Origin: Photorhabdus noenieputensis
GTDB taxonomy: Bacteria; Pseudomonadota; Gammaproteobacteria; Enterobacterales; Enterobacteriaceae
Assembly: GCF_018448935.1 (NCBI RefSeq)
Contig: NZ_RCWC01000001.1
Location: 368,197 to 432,196 of the forward strand
Direction: 5' to 3'
Length of the DNA: 64,000 nt
Shown here: positions 54,625-64,000 of the stretch, piece after piece
How positions within the stretch are numbered: position 1 is the stretch's first letter
How the letters are laid out: each line of letters starts with the position of its first letter
Notes under the pieces: model-generated
Databases searched by the model: none
Seen by the model: the letters and a program-made list of their open reading frames with translations, nothing else
Told to the model about the DNA's origin: nothing
Made by a program: the position numbers and the translations under genes

Positions 54625-55428
54625 TTAACGTTTCAATGCTTCTGATAATTCATCACGCATTTCAGCCAGAATATCTTTAACAACGCGTGGATTACCTGCA
54701 ACAATGTTGCCAGAATGAGTATAATTATGGCCGCCAACGAAATCAGTTACGATACCGCCAGATTCACGAACTAACAGCTCGCCACCCATAAAATCCCACG
54801 GTTTTAGGCCAATTTCAAAGTAACCATCCACCCGACCAGCCGCAACATAAGCCAGATCCAGAGCAGCCGAGCCTGTACGACGGAAATCAGCACAATGAAC
54901 AAATAATTTACTCAAAGTATTAATAAAAACAGTGGAATGATGTTTTGCTTTGAATGGGAAACCTGTTGCCAGAATAGTGCCATCCAGATCACGGGCATTA
55001 GTGCCACGCAGACGGTAGCCATTCAACTGTGCCCCTTGACCGCGGGTTGCGGTGAAAAGCTCATTACGCATTGGGTCATAAACAACCGCAACTTCAGTAC
55101 GGCCTTTAATGCGTACCGCAATAGAAACAGCGAAGTGAGGAAGGCGTTTGATAAAGTTAGTCGTGCCATCCAGTGGATCGATTACCCATTGAATATCAGC
55201 CTCTTCGCCTAACAGCTCGCCACTCTCTTCAGTAATAATCGAGTGTTTAGGATAAGATTTGCGAATAACGTCGATAATGAGCGCTTCTGCGGCTTTGTCA
55301 ACATTGGTAACAAAATCGTTACTACCTTTTTGGCTAGCTTCAACCGCATCGGGAGTTTCATAATTTTTGGCAATCAGGTTGCCGGCTTTACGCGCAGCGC
55401 GTATGGCGATGGTCAGCATCGGATGCAT
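54625..55428 (-). CDS. suhB: Inositol-1-monophosphatase SuhB / Nus factor
   Basis: 267 residues, the same as E. coli SuhB. The metal-site motifs ITEESGE, WVIDPLDGTTNF and the C-terminal KPWDFMGGELLVRESGG are intact. In E. coli the protein also joins NusA-containing rRNA antitermination complexes. It is divergent from trmJ by about 130 bp, as in other enterobacteria. Confidence 0.96.
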   Translation of the reverse strand: MHPMLTIAIRAARKAGNLIAKNYETPDAVEASQKGSNDFVTNVDKAAEALIIDVIRKSYPKHSIITEESGELLGEEADIQWVIDPLDGTTNFIKRLPHFAVSIAVRIKGRTEVAVVYDPMRNELFTATRGQGAQLNGYRLRGTNARDLDGTILATGFPFKAKHHSTVFINTLSKLFVHCADFRRTGSAALDLAYVAAGRVDGYFEIGLKPWDFMGGELLVRESGGIVTDFVGGHNYTHSGNIVAGNPRVVKDILAEMRDELSEALKR

Positions 55429-55561
55429 GGGATATCTTCCACCAGGATGTTAAAGAACGGGTAATTAATCGGCGCATAGTATAGCAGTAGTTCGGAAAAA
55501 TGACTAATGCTGTGTTAAGATATTTGGTTCTTATAACTATCCAGACTATTCAGAAGTTGTC

Positions 55562-56287
55562 ATGTTAGAAAATATCCGCATTATCCTGGTTGAAACTTCC
55601 CACACTGGGAACATGGGGTCAACCGCCCGGGCAATGAAAACAATGGGATTAACCAATCTTTATTTAGTCAATCCTTTGGTTCAGCCAGATTCTCATGCGA
55701 TTGCACTTTCTGCGGGTGCCAGCGATGTTATTGGTAATGCGACGATTGTCGATAGTTTGGATGAAGCGCTGGCAGGTTGTGGATTGGTGATTGGCACCAG
55801 CGCCCGTTCAAGAACGTTATCATGGCCGATGGTTGAACCTCGTGAATGTGGTGAACGCAGTGTTCAGGAAGCTGCGCATGCGTCGGTTGCTATTGTTTTT
55901 GGCCGTGAGCGGGTAGGGTTGACCAATGAAGAATTGCAGAAGTGCCATTATCATCTGAATATCCCAACTAACCCCGAGTACGGTTCATTAAATTTGGCGA
56001 TGGCGGTTCAGCTTGTCAGTTATGAGATCCGTATGGCTTATCTGGCGCGTCAGGAGAAAAATGAGCAAAATACCGATGCAGTGGAATATCCATTAACTGA
56101 TGATATAGAACGCTTTTATCATCATCTTGAACGTGTATTAAATGATTCCGGTTTTATCAGAAAAGCGCATCCAGGCCAAATCATGAATAGATTAAGACGG
56201 CTTTTTACCCGTGCCCGGCCGGAGGCGCAGGAACTGAATATTCTGCGTGGTATCTTGACCTCCGTTGAAAAATGGGCGAAGAAATAG
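55562..56287 (+). CDS. trmJ: tRNA (cytidine/uridine-32 2'-O)-methyltransferase
   Basis: 241 residues of the SPOUT superfamily. It methylates the 2'-O of position 32 in several tRNAs using S-adenosylmethionine. The N-terminal [20 protein letters not shown], central [15 protein letters not shown] and [16 protein letters not shown] form the trefoil-knot cofactor site. It precedes iscR in the conserved order; its 3' end overlaps the IscR binding region. Confidence 0.96.
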   Translation: MLENIRIILVETSHTGNMGSTARAMKTMGLTNLYLVNPLVQPDSHAIALSAGASDVIGNATIVDSLDEALAGCGLVIGTSARSRTLSWPMVEPRECGERSVQEAAHASVAIVFGRERVGLTNEELQKCHYHLNIPTNPEYGSLNLAMAVQLVSYEIRMAYLARQEKNEQNTDAVEYPLTDDIERFYHHLERVLNDSGFIRKAHPGQIMNRLRRLFTRARPEAQELNILRGILTSVEKWAKK

Positions 56288-56333
56288 TTGAGTAAATTAC
56301 TAGGTTAAATAGTTGACTAAAATACTCAGGAAT
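56284..56333 (+). promoter_or_regulatory. Tandem type 1 IscR binding sites
   Basis: 56309-56333 (ATAGTTGACTAAAATACTCAGGAAT) fits the 25-bp type 1 IscR consensus ATASYYGACTRWWWYAGTCRRSTAT with about two mismatches. A weaker copy directly precedes it at 56284-56308. They lie 40-90 bp before iscR, where holo-IscR represses the isc operon. Confidence 0.82.
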
Positions 56334-56374
56334 GACACAATTTCGCTCATATTTCACCACGGGGTAATTCATTT

Positions 56375-56869
56375 ATGAGATTGACATCTAAAGGGCGTTA
56401 TGCAGTAACTGCCATGCTTGATGTGGCGTTGCACTCACAAGAAGGTCCGGTACCATTGGCCGACATTTCTGAACGTCAGGGTATTTCCCTCTCCTATCTT
56501 GAACAGTTATTTTCTCGCTTGCGCAAAAATGGTCTGGTTTCAAGTGTCCGTGGTCCGGGTGGTGGTTATTTATTGGGCAAAGATGCCAGTGAAATTGTGG
56601 TTGCCGAAGTGATTTTCGCAGTTGATGAATCAGTAGATGCTACCCGTTGTCAGGGTAGAGAAGGGTGTCAAGGCGGTGATCGCTGCCTGACTCATGCTTT
56701 ATGGCGCGATTTAAGTGATCGTATTACCGGTTTCCTGAGCAGTATCAGTTTAGAAGAATTAGTCAATAACCAAGAAGTCTTGGACGTTGCTGGTCGCCAG
56801 GATAACGGTAAACGCCGTGCACCTAACGGCAGAGCACAAGAAACAATTAATGTCAATCTGCGCCCATAA
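56375..56869 (+). CDS. iscR: Iron-sulphur cluster regulator IscR
   Basis: 164 residues of the Rrf2 family. An N-terminal winged helix ([34 protein letters not shown]) is followed by the [2Fe-2S] ligands Cys92, Cys98, Cys104 and His107, the exact E. coli spacing. It senses Fe-S demand and represses its own operon as the holo form. First gene of iscRSUA-hscBA-fdx-iscX. Confidence 0.97.
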   Translation: MRLTSKGRYAVTAMLDVALHSQEGPVPLADISERQGISLSYLEQLFSRLRKNGLVSSVRGPGGGYLLGKDASEIVVAEVIFAVDESVDATRCQGREGCQGGDRCLTHALWRDLSDRITGFLSSISLEELVNNQEVLDVAGRQDNGKRRAPNGRAQETINVNLRP

Positions 56870-56918
56870 GCAGAACTTGTGATGAATTGAAGTATTAGAA
56901 GTAGGGAGCATGTGAGCA

Positions 56919-58133
56919 ATGAAATTACCAATTTATTTAGATTACTCAGCAACGACGCCGGTTGATCCGCGTGTTGCTGAAAAGATGATGAGCTATCTGA
57001 CCAGGGACGGGATATTTGGTAACCCCGCTTCTCGTTCACACCGTTTTGGCTGGCAGGCTGAAGAAGCGGTTGATATTGCCCGTAATCAGATTGCTGATTT
57101 GGTGGGTGCAGATCCGCGAGAAATTGTTTTTACTTCTGGCGCAACGGAATCTGACAATCTTGCCATCAAAGGTGCGGCTAATTTTTACCAGAAAAAGGGC
57201 AAGCACATCATCACCAGCAAAACCGAACATAAAGCGGTTCTGGATACTTGCCGTCAATTGGAGCGTGAAGGGTTTGAAGTCACCTATTTGGCACCTCAGA
57301 GCAACGGGTTGATTGATTTAAACGATCTGGAAGCCGCGGTGCGTGATGACACCATTCTGATTTCTATCATGCATGTTAACAATGAAATTGGCGTGGTACA
57401 GGATATTACCGCCATCGGTGAGATGTGTCGCAGCCGCGGTATCGTTTTCCATGTTGATGCCACTCAGAGCGTAGGCAAACTGCCAATTGACTTAACCAAA
57501 CTGAAAGTCGATTTGATGTCTTTCTCCGCCCATAAAATTTACGGGCCGATGGGGATTGGCGCACTGTACGTTCGCCGTAAACCACGCATTCGTATTGAAG
57601 CACAGCAACATGGCGGCGGTCATGAACGCGGTATGCGCTCTGGTACTTTGCCTGTTCATCAGATTGTGGGTATGGGTGAAGCTTACCGTATTGCCAAGCA
57701 GGAAATGGAGAGTGAATCTCAGCGTCTGCGCGGCCTGCGGTTGCGTCTGTGGCAGGGTATCAAAGATATCGAAGAGGTCTTCCTTAATGGAGATCTGGAG
57801 CATGGCGCGCCGCATATTCTGAATGTCAGCTTCAACTATGTTGAAGGTGAATCACTGATGATGTCATTAAAAGATCTGGCGGTTTCTTCGGGTTCTGCAT
57901 GTACTTCTGCCAGTTTGGAGCCCTCCTACGTACTGCGTGCGTTAGGGATGAATGACGAACTGGCTCACAGCTCTATCCGTTTCTCTTTAGGGCGCTTTAC
58001 GACAGAAGAAGAGATCGACTACGCCATTGAACTGATTCACAAATCTATTGGCCGCCTGCGTGAACTTTCTCCCCTGTGGGAAATGTTTAAACAAGGTGTG
58101 GATCTAACCAGTATCGAATGGTCTCATCATTAA
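56919..58133 (+). CDS. iscS: Cysteine desulphurase IscS
   Basis: 404 residues. The PLP lysine is Lys206 ([10 protein letters not shown]) and the persulphide cysteine is Cys328 ([10 protein letters not shown]). It provides sulphur for Fe-S clusters, thiolated tRNA and other thio-cofactors. A GGGAG ribosome site precedes the ATG. Confidence 0.98.
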   Translation: MKLPIYLDYSATTPVDPRVAEKMMSYLTRDGIFGNPASRSHRFGWQAEEAVDIARNQIADLVGADPREIVFTSGATESDNLAIKGAANFYQKKGKHIITSKTEHKAVLDTCRQLEREGFEVTYLAPQSNGLIDLNDLEAAVRDDTILISIMHVNNEIGVVQDITAIGEMCRSRGIVFHVDATQSVGKLPIDLTKLKVDLMSFSAHKIYGPMGIGALYVRRKPRIRIEAQQHGGGHERGMRSGTLPVHQIVGMGEAYRIAKQEMESESQRLRGLRLRLWQGIKDIEEVFLNGDLEHGAPHILNVSFNYVEGESLMMSLKDLAVSSGSACTSASLEPSYVLRALGMNDELAHSSIRFSLGRFTTEEEIDYAIELIHKSIGRLRELSPLWEMFKQGVDLTSIEWSHH

Positions 58134-58157
58134 TCAGACGGTTTCAGGAGTAACAAC

Positions 58158-58544
58158 ATGGCTTACAGCGAAAAAGTAATTGATCACTATGAAAATCCAC
58201 GTAACGTCGGTTCTTTCGATAGTGAAGATCCAATGGTTGGCAGCGGCATGGTCGGTGCCCCTGCGTGTGGTGACGTGATGAAACTGCAAATTAAAGTCAA
58301 TAATGAAGGCATTATTGAAGATGCGCGTTTCAAAACTTACGGTTGCGGTTCTGCGATTGCGTCCAGCTCTTTAGTCACAGAATGGATGAAGGGCAAATCT
58401 CTGGAGCAGGCGGAAGCGATTAAAAATACTGAAATTGCCGATGAATTAGAACTGCCACCAGTGAAAATCCACTGTTCTATTCTGGCAGAAGATGCGATTA
58501 AAGCAGCGATTGCGGATTACAAAAGTAAACGCCAGGGCAGATAA
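58158..58544 (+). CDS. iscU: Fe-S cluster scaffold IscU
   Basis: 128 residues. The three conserved cysteines are Cys37 (APACGD), the one in KTYGCGSA near 63, and the one in KIHCSILAEDAI near 106. The LPPVK motif bound by HscA is present as ELPPVKIHC. Clusters are built here from IscS sulphur and iron, then released by HscA/HscB. Confidence 0.98.
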   Translation: MAYSEKVIDHYENPRNVGSFDSEDPMVGSGMVGAPACGDVMKLQIKVNNEGIIEDARFKTYGCGSAIASSSLVTEWMKGKSLEQAEAIKNTEIADELELPPVKIHCSILAEDAIKAAIADYKSKRQGR

Positions 58545-58646
58545 CGGCCCTTGATAATAACAAGATGGAAAAAAATTTGGTGGATACTGGCTGTTGCATA
58601 CTATCTGGTATCCGCCTTTGCTGGTTTTAATAAGTGAGGTTGTTGT

Positions 58647-58970
58647 ATGTCAATTTCCCTTACAGAAAGTGCTGCACAACGCGTTTCATCATTCCTGAGT
58701 AACCGTGGAAAAGGTGTTGGTTTGCGTCTGGGCGTCAGAACATCAGGCTGTTCAGGTATGGCCTACTTGCTTGAATTTGCCGATATGATTAACGAAGACG
58801 ACACAGTGTTTGAAGATAAGGGTGTCAAAGTTATCGTAGATGGCAAGAGCATGGTCTATCTCGACGGTACAGAGCTGGATTTTGTTAAAGAGGGCCTTAA
58901 CGAAGGCTTTAAGTTCAACAACCCAAATGTTTCCAGTGAATGTGGTTGTGGAGAGAGTTTTAACGTTTAA
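58647..58970 (+). CDS. iscA: A-type Fe-S carrier IscA
   Basis: 107 residues with the cluster/iron ligands Cys35 (TSGCSGMAY) and Cys99-Gly-Cys101 (SECGCGESF). It carries [4Fe-4S] clusters to targets. The ~100-bp gap before it holds a GGATAC..GTATCC inverted repeat (about 58581-58612), possibly an mRNA stability element. Confidence 0.97.
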   Translation: MSISLTESAAQRVSSFLSNRGKGVGLRLGVRTSGCSGMAYLLEFADMINEDDTVFEDKGVKVIVDGKSMVYLDGTELDFVKEGLNEGFKFNNPNVSSECGCGESFNV

Positions 58971-59007
58971 TTCCGTTTTTCGGCCAAATCCAGAGTAAGT
59001 TTAGATT

Positions 59008-59529
59008 ATGGACTATTTCACTTTATTTGGGCTGCCGGCTCGTTATGCTGTTGATCGTGAACAACTGGCAAGCTGTTATCAAGAGTTGCAGCGTCAGTTT
59101 CATCCGGATCGCTTTGCTAATCAGCCAGAGCGTGAAAAAACGCTGGCGTTGCAGCAAGCCGCGACTATCAATGACGGTTATCAAACGCTCAAACATCCAC
59201 TGAAACGCGCTGAATATATGCTTTCTTTGCATGGTTTTGATTTAGCCAACGAACAGCACACCATGAATGACAACGCTTTCCTGATGGAACAGCTTATGTT
59301 GCGGGAAGAGTTGGAATGTATTGCCGACAAAGCTAATCCAGAAGTGGCATTGGCTGATTTTGCTGCTCGCCTGAATGGGATGATTAAAACCCGTAGTCAG
59401 CAAATGGTGCAGCGATTGGATGAACAGCAGTGGGAACAAGCAGCCGATACGGTGCGCAAATTACGTTTTCTGGATAAATTGCAACAGCAGGTTGAGCAAC
59501 TGGAAGAACGTTTACTGGACGACTTTTAA
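59008..59529 (+). CDS. hscB: Co-chaperone HscB
   Basis: 173 residues. The N-terminal J domain has the HPD motif at 32-34 (FHPDRF), and the C-terminal three-helix part binds IscU. It stimulates the HscA ATPase. It is placed directly before hscA with a 11-bp gap. Confidence 0.97.
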   Translation: MDYFTLFGLPARYAVDREQLASCYQELQRQFHPDRFANQPEREKTLALQQAATINDGYQTLKHPLKRAEYMLSLHGFDLANEQHTMNDNAFLMEQLMLREELECIADKANPEVALADFAARLNGMIKTRSQQMVQRLDEQQWEQAADTVRKLRFLDKLQQQVEQLEERLLDDF

Positions 59530-59540
59530 GGAAGGCGTAT

Positions 59541-61391
59541 ATGGCTTTATTACAAATTAGCGAGCCGGGGTTATCCGCTGTACCACATCAACGTCGTTTA
59601 GCTGCCGGTATTGATTTAGGCACGACACATTCATTAGTTGCCACTGTTCGCAGTGGGCAGGCGGAAACATTGATGGATAGTGAAGATCGTTATCTGCTTC
59701 CTTCGGTTGTTCGTTACCATGAAAAGGGGCTTGAAATTGGTTGGCAGGCCCGTCAACAGGCCGCGTGTGATCCTGCTAATACTATCAGTTCAGTAAAACG
59801 TATGATGGGACGTTCTCTGGCTGACATTCAGCAACGTTATCCAAATCTTCCTTATCAATTTCAAGCGAGTGAAAACGGGTTGCCGTTAATCAACACCGCA
59901 GCGGGTATGGTTGATCCTATTCAGGTTTCTTCTGAAATTCTTAAATTGCTGGCGCAGCGTGCAGAAGAAACACTGGATGGTAAGCTTGATGGTGTTGTGA
60001 TCACTGTTCCTGCCTACTTTGATGATGCACAGCGTCAGGGAACAAAAGATGCGGCGCGATTAGCTGGATTACACGTTCTGCGTTTGCTTAATGAACCAAC
60101 TGCCGCTGCGATTGCCTACGGACTGGACTCTGGTCAAGAAGGTGTCATTGCGGTTTATGATTTAGGCGGCGGTACCTTTGACGTTTCTATTTTGCGGTTA
60201 AGCCGTGGTGTTTTTGAGGTGCTGGCAACCGGTGGTGACACTGCTCTGGGTGGTGATGATTTCGATTTGATACTGGCTGATTGGGTCCGTGAACAGGCGG
60301 GTATTGGCGATCGAAATGACCATAGTTTGCAACGCCAGCTACTAGATATGGCTACTCAGGTAAAAATCGCCTTGAGTGATGCTGATATTGCAGAAATAAA
60401 CATTGGCGGCTGGCAGGGTAAAATCACCCGTTGCGAATTTGAAGCCCTAATAACACCATTGATAAAACGGACTTTACTGGCAAGTCGTCGGGCATTGAAA
60501 GATGCAGAAGTCTCTGCGGATGAGGTTTTACAGGTGGTTATGGTGGGTGGTTCAACCCGTGTACCATTGGTTCGTCACATGGTTGGCGAGTTTTTTGGCC
60601 GCGAACCGCTGACTTCCATTGATCCTGATAAAGTGGTTGCTGTGGGTGCTTCGATTCAGGCGGATATTCTGGTGGGTAACAAACCAGATAGCGACATGCT
60701 GTTGTTGGATGTGATTCCGCTTTCACTTGGGTTGGAAACGATGGGAGGTTTGGTTGAAAAAATTATCCCACGTAATACGACCATTCCGGTTGCCAAAGCG
60801 CAGGAGTTCACTACCTTCAAAGACGGCCAGAGTGCAATGAGTATTCATGTAGTGCAAGGGGAAAGGGAATTGGTCAGTGATTGCCGTTCACTGGCCCGTT
60901 TTACCCTACGTGGTATTCCGCCATTACCCGCTGGTGGGGCTCATATCCGGGTTACTTTCCAGGTAGATGCTGATGGCTTGCTGAGTGTCAGCGCGTTGGA
61001 GAAATCCACTGGCGTCGAAGCTTCTATTCAGGTGAAGCCTTCCTATGGCTTATCTGATGGAGAAATCGCTCGCATGATAAAAGACTCTATGGCAAATGCT
61101 CAGGAAGATATCAGTGCGCGCAAACTGGCAGAACAAAAAGTTGAAGCGGCGCGAGTACTGGAAAGTGTCACCAGTGCGTTAGAAAAAGATGCCGATCTAC
61201 TGAATGAACAAGAACAGGCGGCAATTGATGCTGCCGTGGAAATACTTATAACAAGCGTTCAGGGCAATGATCCTGAAATTATTGAAAACGCGATTAAACA
61301 ACTGGATAAGCAAACGCAGGAATTCGCTGCACGCCGGATGGATTCATCTATTCGTCGGGCGTTGGCGGGCCATTCTGTGGACGAGATTTAA
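59541..61391 (+). CDS. hscA: Hsp70-type chaperone HscA
   Basis: 616 residues. The actin-like ATPase domain has [29 protein letters not shown] and [14 protein letters not shown]. The substrate-binding domain follows from about residue 385. It releases Fe-S clusters from IscU. The stop is two bases before fdx. Confidence 0.97.
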   Translation: MALLQISEPGLSAVPHQRRLAAGIDLGTTHSLVATVRSGQAETLMDSEDRYLLPSVVRYHEKGLEIGWQARQQAACDPANTISSVKRMMGRSLADIQQRYPNLPYQFQASENGLPLINTAAGMVDPIQVSSEILKLLAQRAEETLDGKLDGVVITVPAYFDDAQRQGTKDAARLAGLHVLRLLNEPTAAAIAYGLDSGQEGVIAVYDLGGGTFDVSILRLSRGVFEVLATGGDTALGGDDFDLILADWVREQAGIGDRNDHSLQRQLLDMATQVKIALSDADIAEINIGGWQGKITRCEFEALITPLIKRTLLASRRALKDAEVSADEVLQVVMVGGSTRVPLVRHMVGEFFGREPLTSIDPDKVVAVGASIQADILVGNKPDSDMLLLDVIPLSLGLETMGGLVEKIIPRNTTIPVAKAQEFTTFKDGQSAMSIHVVQGERELVSDCRSLARFTLRGIPPLPAGGAHIRVTFQVDADGLLSVSALEKSTGVEASIQVKPSYGLSDGEIARMIKDSMANAQEDISARKLAEQKVEAARVLESVTSALEKDADLLNEQEQAAIDAAVEILITSVQGNDPEIIENAIKQLDKQTQEFAARRMDSSIRRALAGHSVDEI

Positions 61392-61393
61392 TT

Positions 61394-61729
61394 ATGCCAA
61401 AAATTGTATTTTTACCTCATAACGATCTTTGCCCCGATGGCGCAGTTCTGGAAGCCAAAGAAGGGGAATCCATTCTGAATGTTGCATTGCGCAATGGGAT
61501 TGAAATCGAGCATGCGTGTGAAAAATCCTGTGCTTGCACCACTTGCCATTGTATCGTTCGTGAAGGTTTCGATTCACTGGAAGAGAGCTCTGAACTGGAA
61601 GATGACATGCTGGATAAAGCTTGGGGGCTGGAGCCGGAAAGTCGTCTGAGTTGTCAAGCTAGAGTTTCTGACGAAGATTTGGTGGTAGAAATTCCAAAAT
61701 ATACCATTAACCATGCCCGTGAGCACTGA
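61394..61729 (+). CDS. fdx: [2Fe-2S] ferredoxin of the isc operon
   Basis: 111 residues of adrenodoxin type with ligands Cys42, Cys48 and Cys51 ([13 protein letters not shown]) and a fourth in SRLSCQARV near 87. It supplies electrons for cluster assembly. The ATG is two bases after the hscA stop. Confidence 0.97.
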   Translation: MPKIVFLPHNDLCPDGAVLEAKEGESILNVALRNGIEIEHACEKSCACTTCHCIVREGFDSLEESSELEDDMLDKAWGLEPESRLSCQARVSDEDLVVEIPKYTINHAREH

Positions 61730-61747
61730 TTGGCAGGAGAAAAATAA

Positions 61748-61948
61748 ATGAGCCTGAAATGGTCCAATAGTCGTGAAATTGGTGAAGCGCTATATGACAA
61801 ATTTCCTGAGGTAGATCCAAAAACGGTTCGCTTTACTGATATGCACCAGTGGATCTGTGAACTGGATGATTTTGATGATGCACCTGAAAAATCCAGTGAA
61901 AAGATTTTGGAAGCGATCCTGCTTGTTTGGTTGGATGAGTTTGAATAA
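61748..61948 (+). CDS. iscX: Fe-S assembly protein IscX
   Basis: 66 residues, the usual length. Conserved [29 protein letters not shown] and the acidic [13 protein letters not shown] helix that contacts IscS. In E. coli it modulates IscS activity depending on iron. Last gene of the operon before a terminator. Confidence 0.96.
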   Translation: MSLKWSNSREIGEALYDKFPEVDPKTVRFTDMHQWICELDDFDDAPEKSSEKILEAILLVWLDEFE

Positions 61949-62007
61949 CAAATAGCATTAATTTGTTATTTATCCACTATCGTTTTAAGGTAGGCTGCTC
62001 TTCAATG

Positions 62008-62033
62008 AAAAACTGGCTTTGGCCGGTTTTTTT
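62008..62033 (+). terminator. Terminator of the isc operon
   Basis: A stem of AACTGGC with GCCGGTT (one G-U pair) and a short loop is followed by a run of T. It lies 60 bp after iscX, so pepB probably has its own promoter. Confidence 0.8.
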
Positions 62034-62130
62034 ATAGGATGAATATCTGGCAGACGAAGAATTATATCGGTAGAAGCTTAAATAAGCTCCTCACTGCCAT
62101 CAAGCGGTAATAATAAGAGGTGAGAAAAGA

Positions 62131-63426
62131 ATGAATAAACAAATCATGCCAATAACACTGTCTTATGAACCAGCAGCAGCTTGCTGGGGTGAAAAAGCGC
62201 TGATTAGTTCCAGTGATCAAGGGGTGACGATTCATCTGGTTGGTAAAGGTAAATTGGGGGCAGTGCAACGTGCCGGGCGTAAAATTGACGGGCAGGGAAT
62301 TCGTCATGTGGCTCTGGTGGGCGAAGGTTGGGATTTAGAGAAAAGTTGGGCTTTCTGGCAAGGATTCCGTGCGCCGAAAGGTAATCGTTCTATTGAATGG
62401 CCTCAACTGCCCGCGGCTGAAAAACAGGAACTGGAAAGCAGAATTAAAATTATTGATTGGGTGCGTGACACCATCAATATGTCAGCGGAAGAGCTTGGGC
62501 CGGAACAATTGGCGAAGCGTGCGATTGACCTGATGTGTTGTATGGCTGGTGAATCAGTTAGTTATCGCATTATTAAAGGCGAAGATTTACGTGAACAGGG
62601 TTATGCTGGCATTCACACCGTTGGCCGTGGTTCTTCTCGCGATCCGATTCTATTGGCGTTGGATTACAACCCAACTGGCAACCTGCAAGCGCCGGTGTTT
62701 GCCTGTTTGGTAGGTAAAGGCATCACATTTGATACTGGCGGCTACAGCCTGAAACAATCTTCCTTTATGGATTCCATGAAATCGGATATGGGTGGAGCCG
62801 CAACCTTGGCAGGTGCATTGGCGCTGGCAATCAGTCGTGGTTTGAAACAACGAGTTAAACTATTCCTCTGCATAGCGGATAACATGGTCAGTGGTAACGC
62901 CTTTAAACTGGGTGATGTTATTCATTACCGTAATGGCAAATCTGTTGAAGTGATGAATACGGATGCGGAAGGTCGTCTGGTGCTGGCTGATGGTTTAATT
63001 GATGCCAGCAAAGAGAAAGCGAAATTAATCATTGATGCGGCAACCTTGACCGGTGCGGCGAAAACGGCTGTGGGTAATGACTACCACTCTGTATTCAGCT
63101 TTGATGACAAACTGGCGGCTGATCTGTTGGCGGCGGCTGCATCCGAGAATGAACTATTCTGGCGTTTACCATTAGCTGAATTCCATCGTAGCCAACTGCC
63201 ATCAAATTTTGCTGACCTGAACAACGTTGCTGCGTCATCGCATACTGCGGGTGCTAGTACTGCGGCGGCTTTCTTGTCTCACTTTGTGGAAGAATACCAA
63301 AAAGGTTGGATTCACATTGATTGCTCGGCAACTTATCGTAAATCCGCGGTAGAACATTGGTCCGCTGGTGCAACAGGTTATGGGGTTCGTTCGATTGCTA
63401 ATTTGTTGTTGGCGAAGGCGAAATAA
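62131..63426 (+). CDS. pepB: Aminopeptidase B (peptidase B)
   Basis: 431 residues of the M17 leucine-aminopeptidase family, a cytoplasmic hexameric metallo-enzyme that removes N-terminal residues from peptides. The metal and active-site motifs [26 protein letters not shown] and [14 protein letters not shown] are intact. It follows iscX, as in E. coli. Confidence 0.96.
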   Translation: MNKQIMPITLSYEPAAACWGEKALISSSDQGVTIHLVGKGKLGAVQRAGRKIDGQGIRHVALVGEGWDLEKSWAFWQGFRAPKGNRSIEWPQLPAAEKQELESRIKIIDWVRDTINMSAEELGPEQLAKRAIDLMCCMAGESVSYRIIKGEDLREQGYAGIHTVGRGSSRDPILLALDYNPTGNLQAPVFACLVGKGITFDTGGYSLKQSSFMDSMKSDMGGAATLAGALALAISRGLKQRVKLFLCIADNMVSGNAFKLGDVIHYRNGKSVEVMNTDAEGRLVLADGLIDASKEKAKLIIDAATLTGAAKTAVGNDYHSVFSFDDKLAADLLAAAASENELFWRLPLAEFHRSQLPSNFADLNNVAASSHTAGASTAAAFLSHFVEEYQKGWIHIDCSATYRKSAVEHWSAGATGYGVRSIANLLLAKAK

Positions 63427-63462
63427 ATTTATTTTATCTAAAAAAACTGATTGGAGATTTTT

Positions 63463-63906
63463 ATGGGTTCACTGAGTGAATTAGTTTCGGTTGAGATTGA
63501 TGTTCCAAGTGGTAGTAAGCTAACACTTAGCCAACCGGAAGAATATCCTGCGCAGCTCATTGAAGCTTTGGTCAGTTTATTTAGCCAACGTAAACCTGTT
63601 CGCCGTGCTTTTATCATACAAGTCCATGATAAAAATGTGGATGAAAACCCTAATTTATTAATTGGACTGGAAATAAATGGTGCCGCAGACGAAATTGAAC
63701 AACTAATCCATGAAGCGGGCACTATTGCTTGTGAATACACATCGGAAGAAGAGCCGATTGACTTCTGTCTAGTTGATGAAAAAGAGAGTGGTATCAGCCA
63801 TTATTTGATTCAGCATACGCAGCCATTTTACCAGCGTAAATTAGGCAGTTGGTTACGTGGAAGCATTCCGGTAGGGAGTGTTAGAAATTCTGTGTCATTC
63901 CAGTAA
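63463..63906 (+). CDS. SseB C-terminal-domain protein, 3' end altered by an IS
   Basis: 147 residues from the ATG with GGAG upstream. It matches only the C-terminal half of enterobacterial SseB (~258 residues): PVRRAFIIQVHDKN, NPNLLIGLEI, EEPIDFCLVDEKESGISHYLIQHTQPFYQRKLGSWLRG. The SseB N-terminal domain is absent, although the position after pepB is that of sseB. The last ~14 residues (SIPVGSVRNSVSFQ) are encoded by the end of an IS256-type element instead of the native tail. Confidence 0.8.
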   Translation: MGSLSELVSVEIDVPSGSKLTLSQPEEYPAQLIEALVSLFSQRKPVRRAFIIQVHDKNVDENPNLLIGLEINGAADEIEQLIHEAGTIACEYTSEEEPIDFCLVDEKESGISHYLIQHTQPFYQRKLGSWLRGSIPVGSVRNSVSFQ

Positions 63907-64000
63907 TATATCTCAAAAAGGAATGATACATGACTCAATCTTTCGATTTCGACAAAGCCCTGAAAGCGCTTCAGGAGGGTCAGGCACTGACCGGTAAGAA
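63874..64000 (+). mobile_element. Left end of an IS256-family element (continues beyond window)
   Basis: From about 63874 the sequence GGGAGTGTTAGAAATTCTGTG resembles the terminal inverted repeat of IS256-type elements, and a transposase gene starts 56 bp further in. The insertion point lies inside the 3' end of the SseB-like gene. The right end and target duplication are outside the window. Confidence 0.7.
63930..64000 (+). CDS. IS256-family transposase, N-terminal start only
   Basis: An ATG with AAAAGGAA upstream opens TQSFDFDKALKALQEGQALTG, typical for the beginning of IS256-family (mutator-type) transposases in this group of bacteria. Only 23 codons are visible. Confidence 0.75.
   Translation, partial: MTQSFDFDKALKALQEGQALTGK

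Overview
The window is an AT-rich enterobacterial chromosome segment, most likely Photorhabdus or the closely related Xenorhabdus. This rests on core gene order (recO-pdxJ-acpS-yfhL, tadA, mltF, purL, glmY-glrK-qseG-glrR, glnB-hmp-glyA, suhB-trmJ-iscRSUA-hscBA-fdx-iscX-pepB), on three exact 127-bp ERIC elements, and on orphan tail-fibre and T6SS cargo arrays. Genus is inference; no rRNA is present. Layout: 0-1.8 kb holds the end of recO, pdxJ, acpS and yfhL. From 1.9 to 14.4 kb, between yfhL and tadA, lies an orphan array of phage-type tail-fibre and tail-fibre-assembly (Tfa) genes, nearly all on the minus strand, with no capsid, terminase, tube or integrase gene. Units share an N-terminal attachment domain and differ in their tips. 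Several are broken: a G8 frameshift, a 77-bp deletion, a Tfa stub, collar remnants, and an inverted fibre fragment split by an ERIC. From 14.6 to 31.2 kb come tadA, a biodegradative arginine decarboxylase, mltF, purL with a PurR box, a Phd/RelE-type toxin-antitoxin pair, and the GlmY/GlrKR circuit. That circuit shows three perfect TGTC-N10-GACA GlrR sites and a sigma-54 promoter ahead of a GlmY sRNA. nadE, glnB and two duplicated small unknown genes follow. From 31.6 to 46.0 kb an island sits between glnB and hmp, which are neighbours in E. coli. It is bounded by a 63-bp direct repeat of the 3' end of hmp (61/63 identical). It carries an orphan vgrG, a DUF4123 adaptor, a small accessory gene, and four tandem ~1.68-kb effector/immunity units plus a truncated fifth (Tox-REase-5-like nuclease with an Imm52-like partner). 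Each spacer holds the head of a broken PAAR gene. Beyond these come fragments of an ISAs1-type transposase, a TauD-like dioxygenase, an aldo/keto reductase and an amidohydrolase, then an intact three-gene ABC-2 exporter and the C-terminal part of a PAAR protein. From 46.0 to 64 kb is core genome: hmp (NsrR-like site), glyA (PurR-like box), hcaT, the treR-treB-treC trehalose system with a palindromic operator, suhB, trmJ, and the isc operon behind tandem IscR sites. pepB follows, then an SseB C-terminal-domain protein whose end is cut by an IS256-family element running off the window. The two accessory regions share a logic: a fixed delivery end (fibre N-terminus; effector N-terminus) and a diversified working end, amplified in tandem. 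The core regions hold the nitrogen/amino-sugar (GlrKR-GlmY, GlnB), one-carbon/purine (purL, glyA), NO-defence (hmp) and Fe-S assembly functions.
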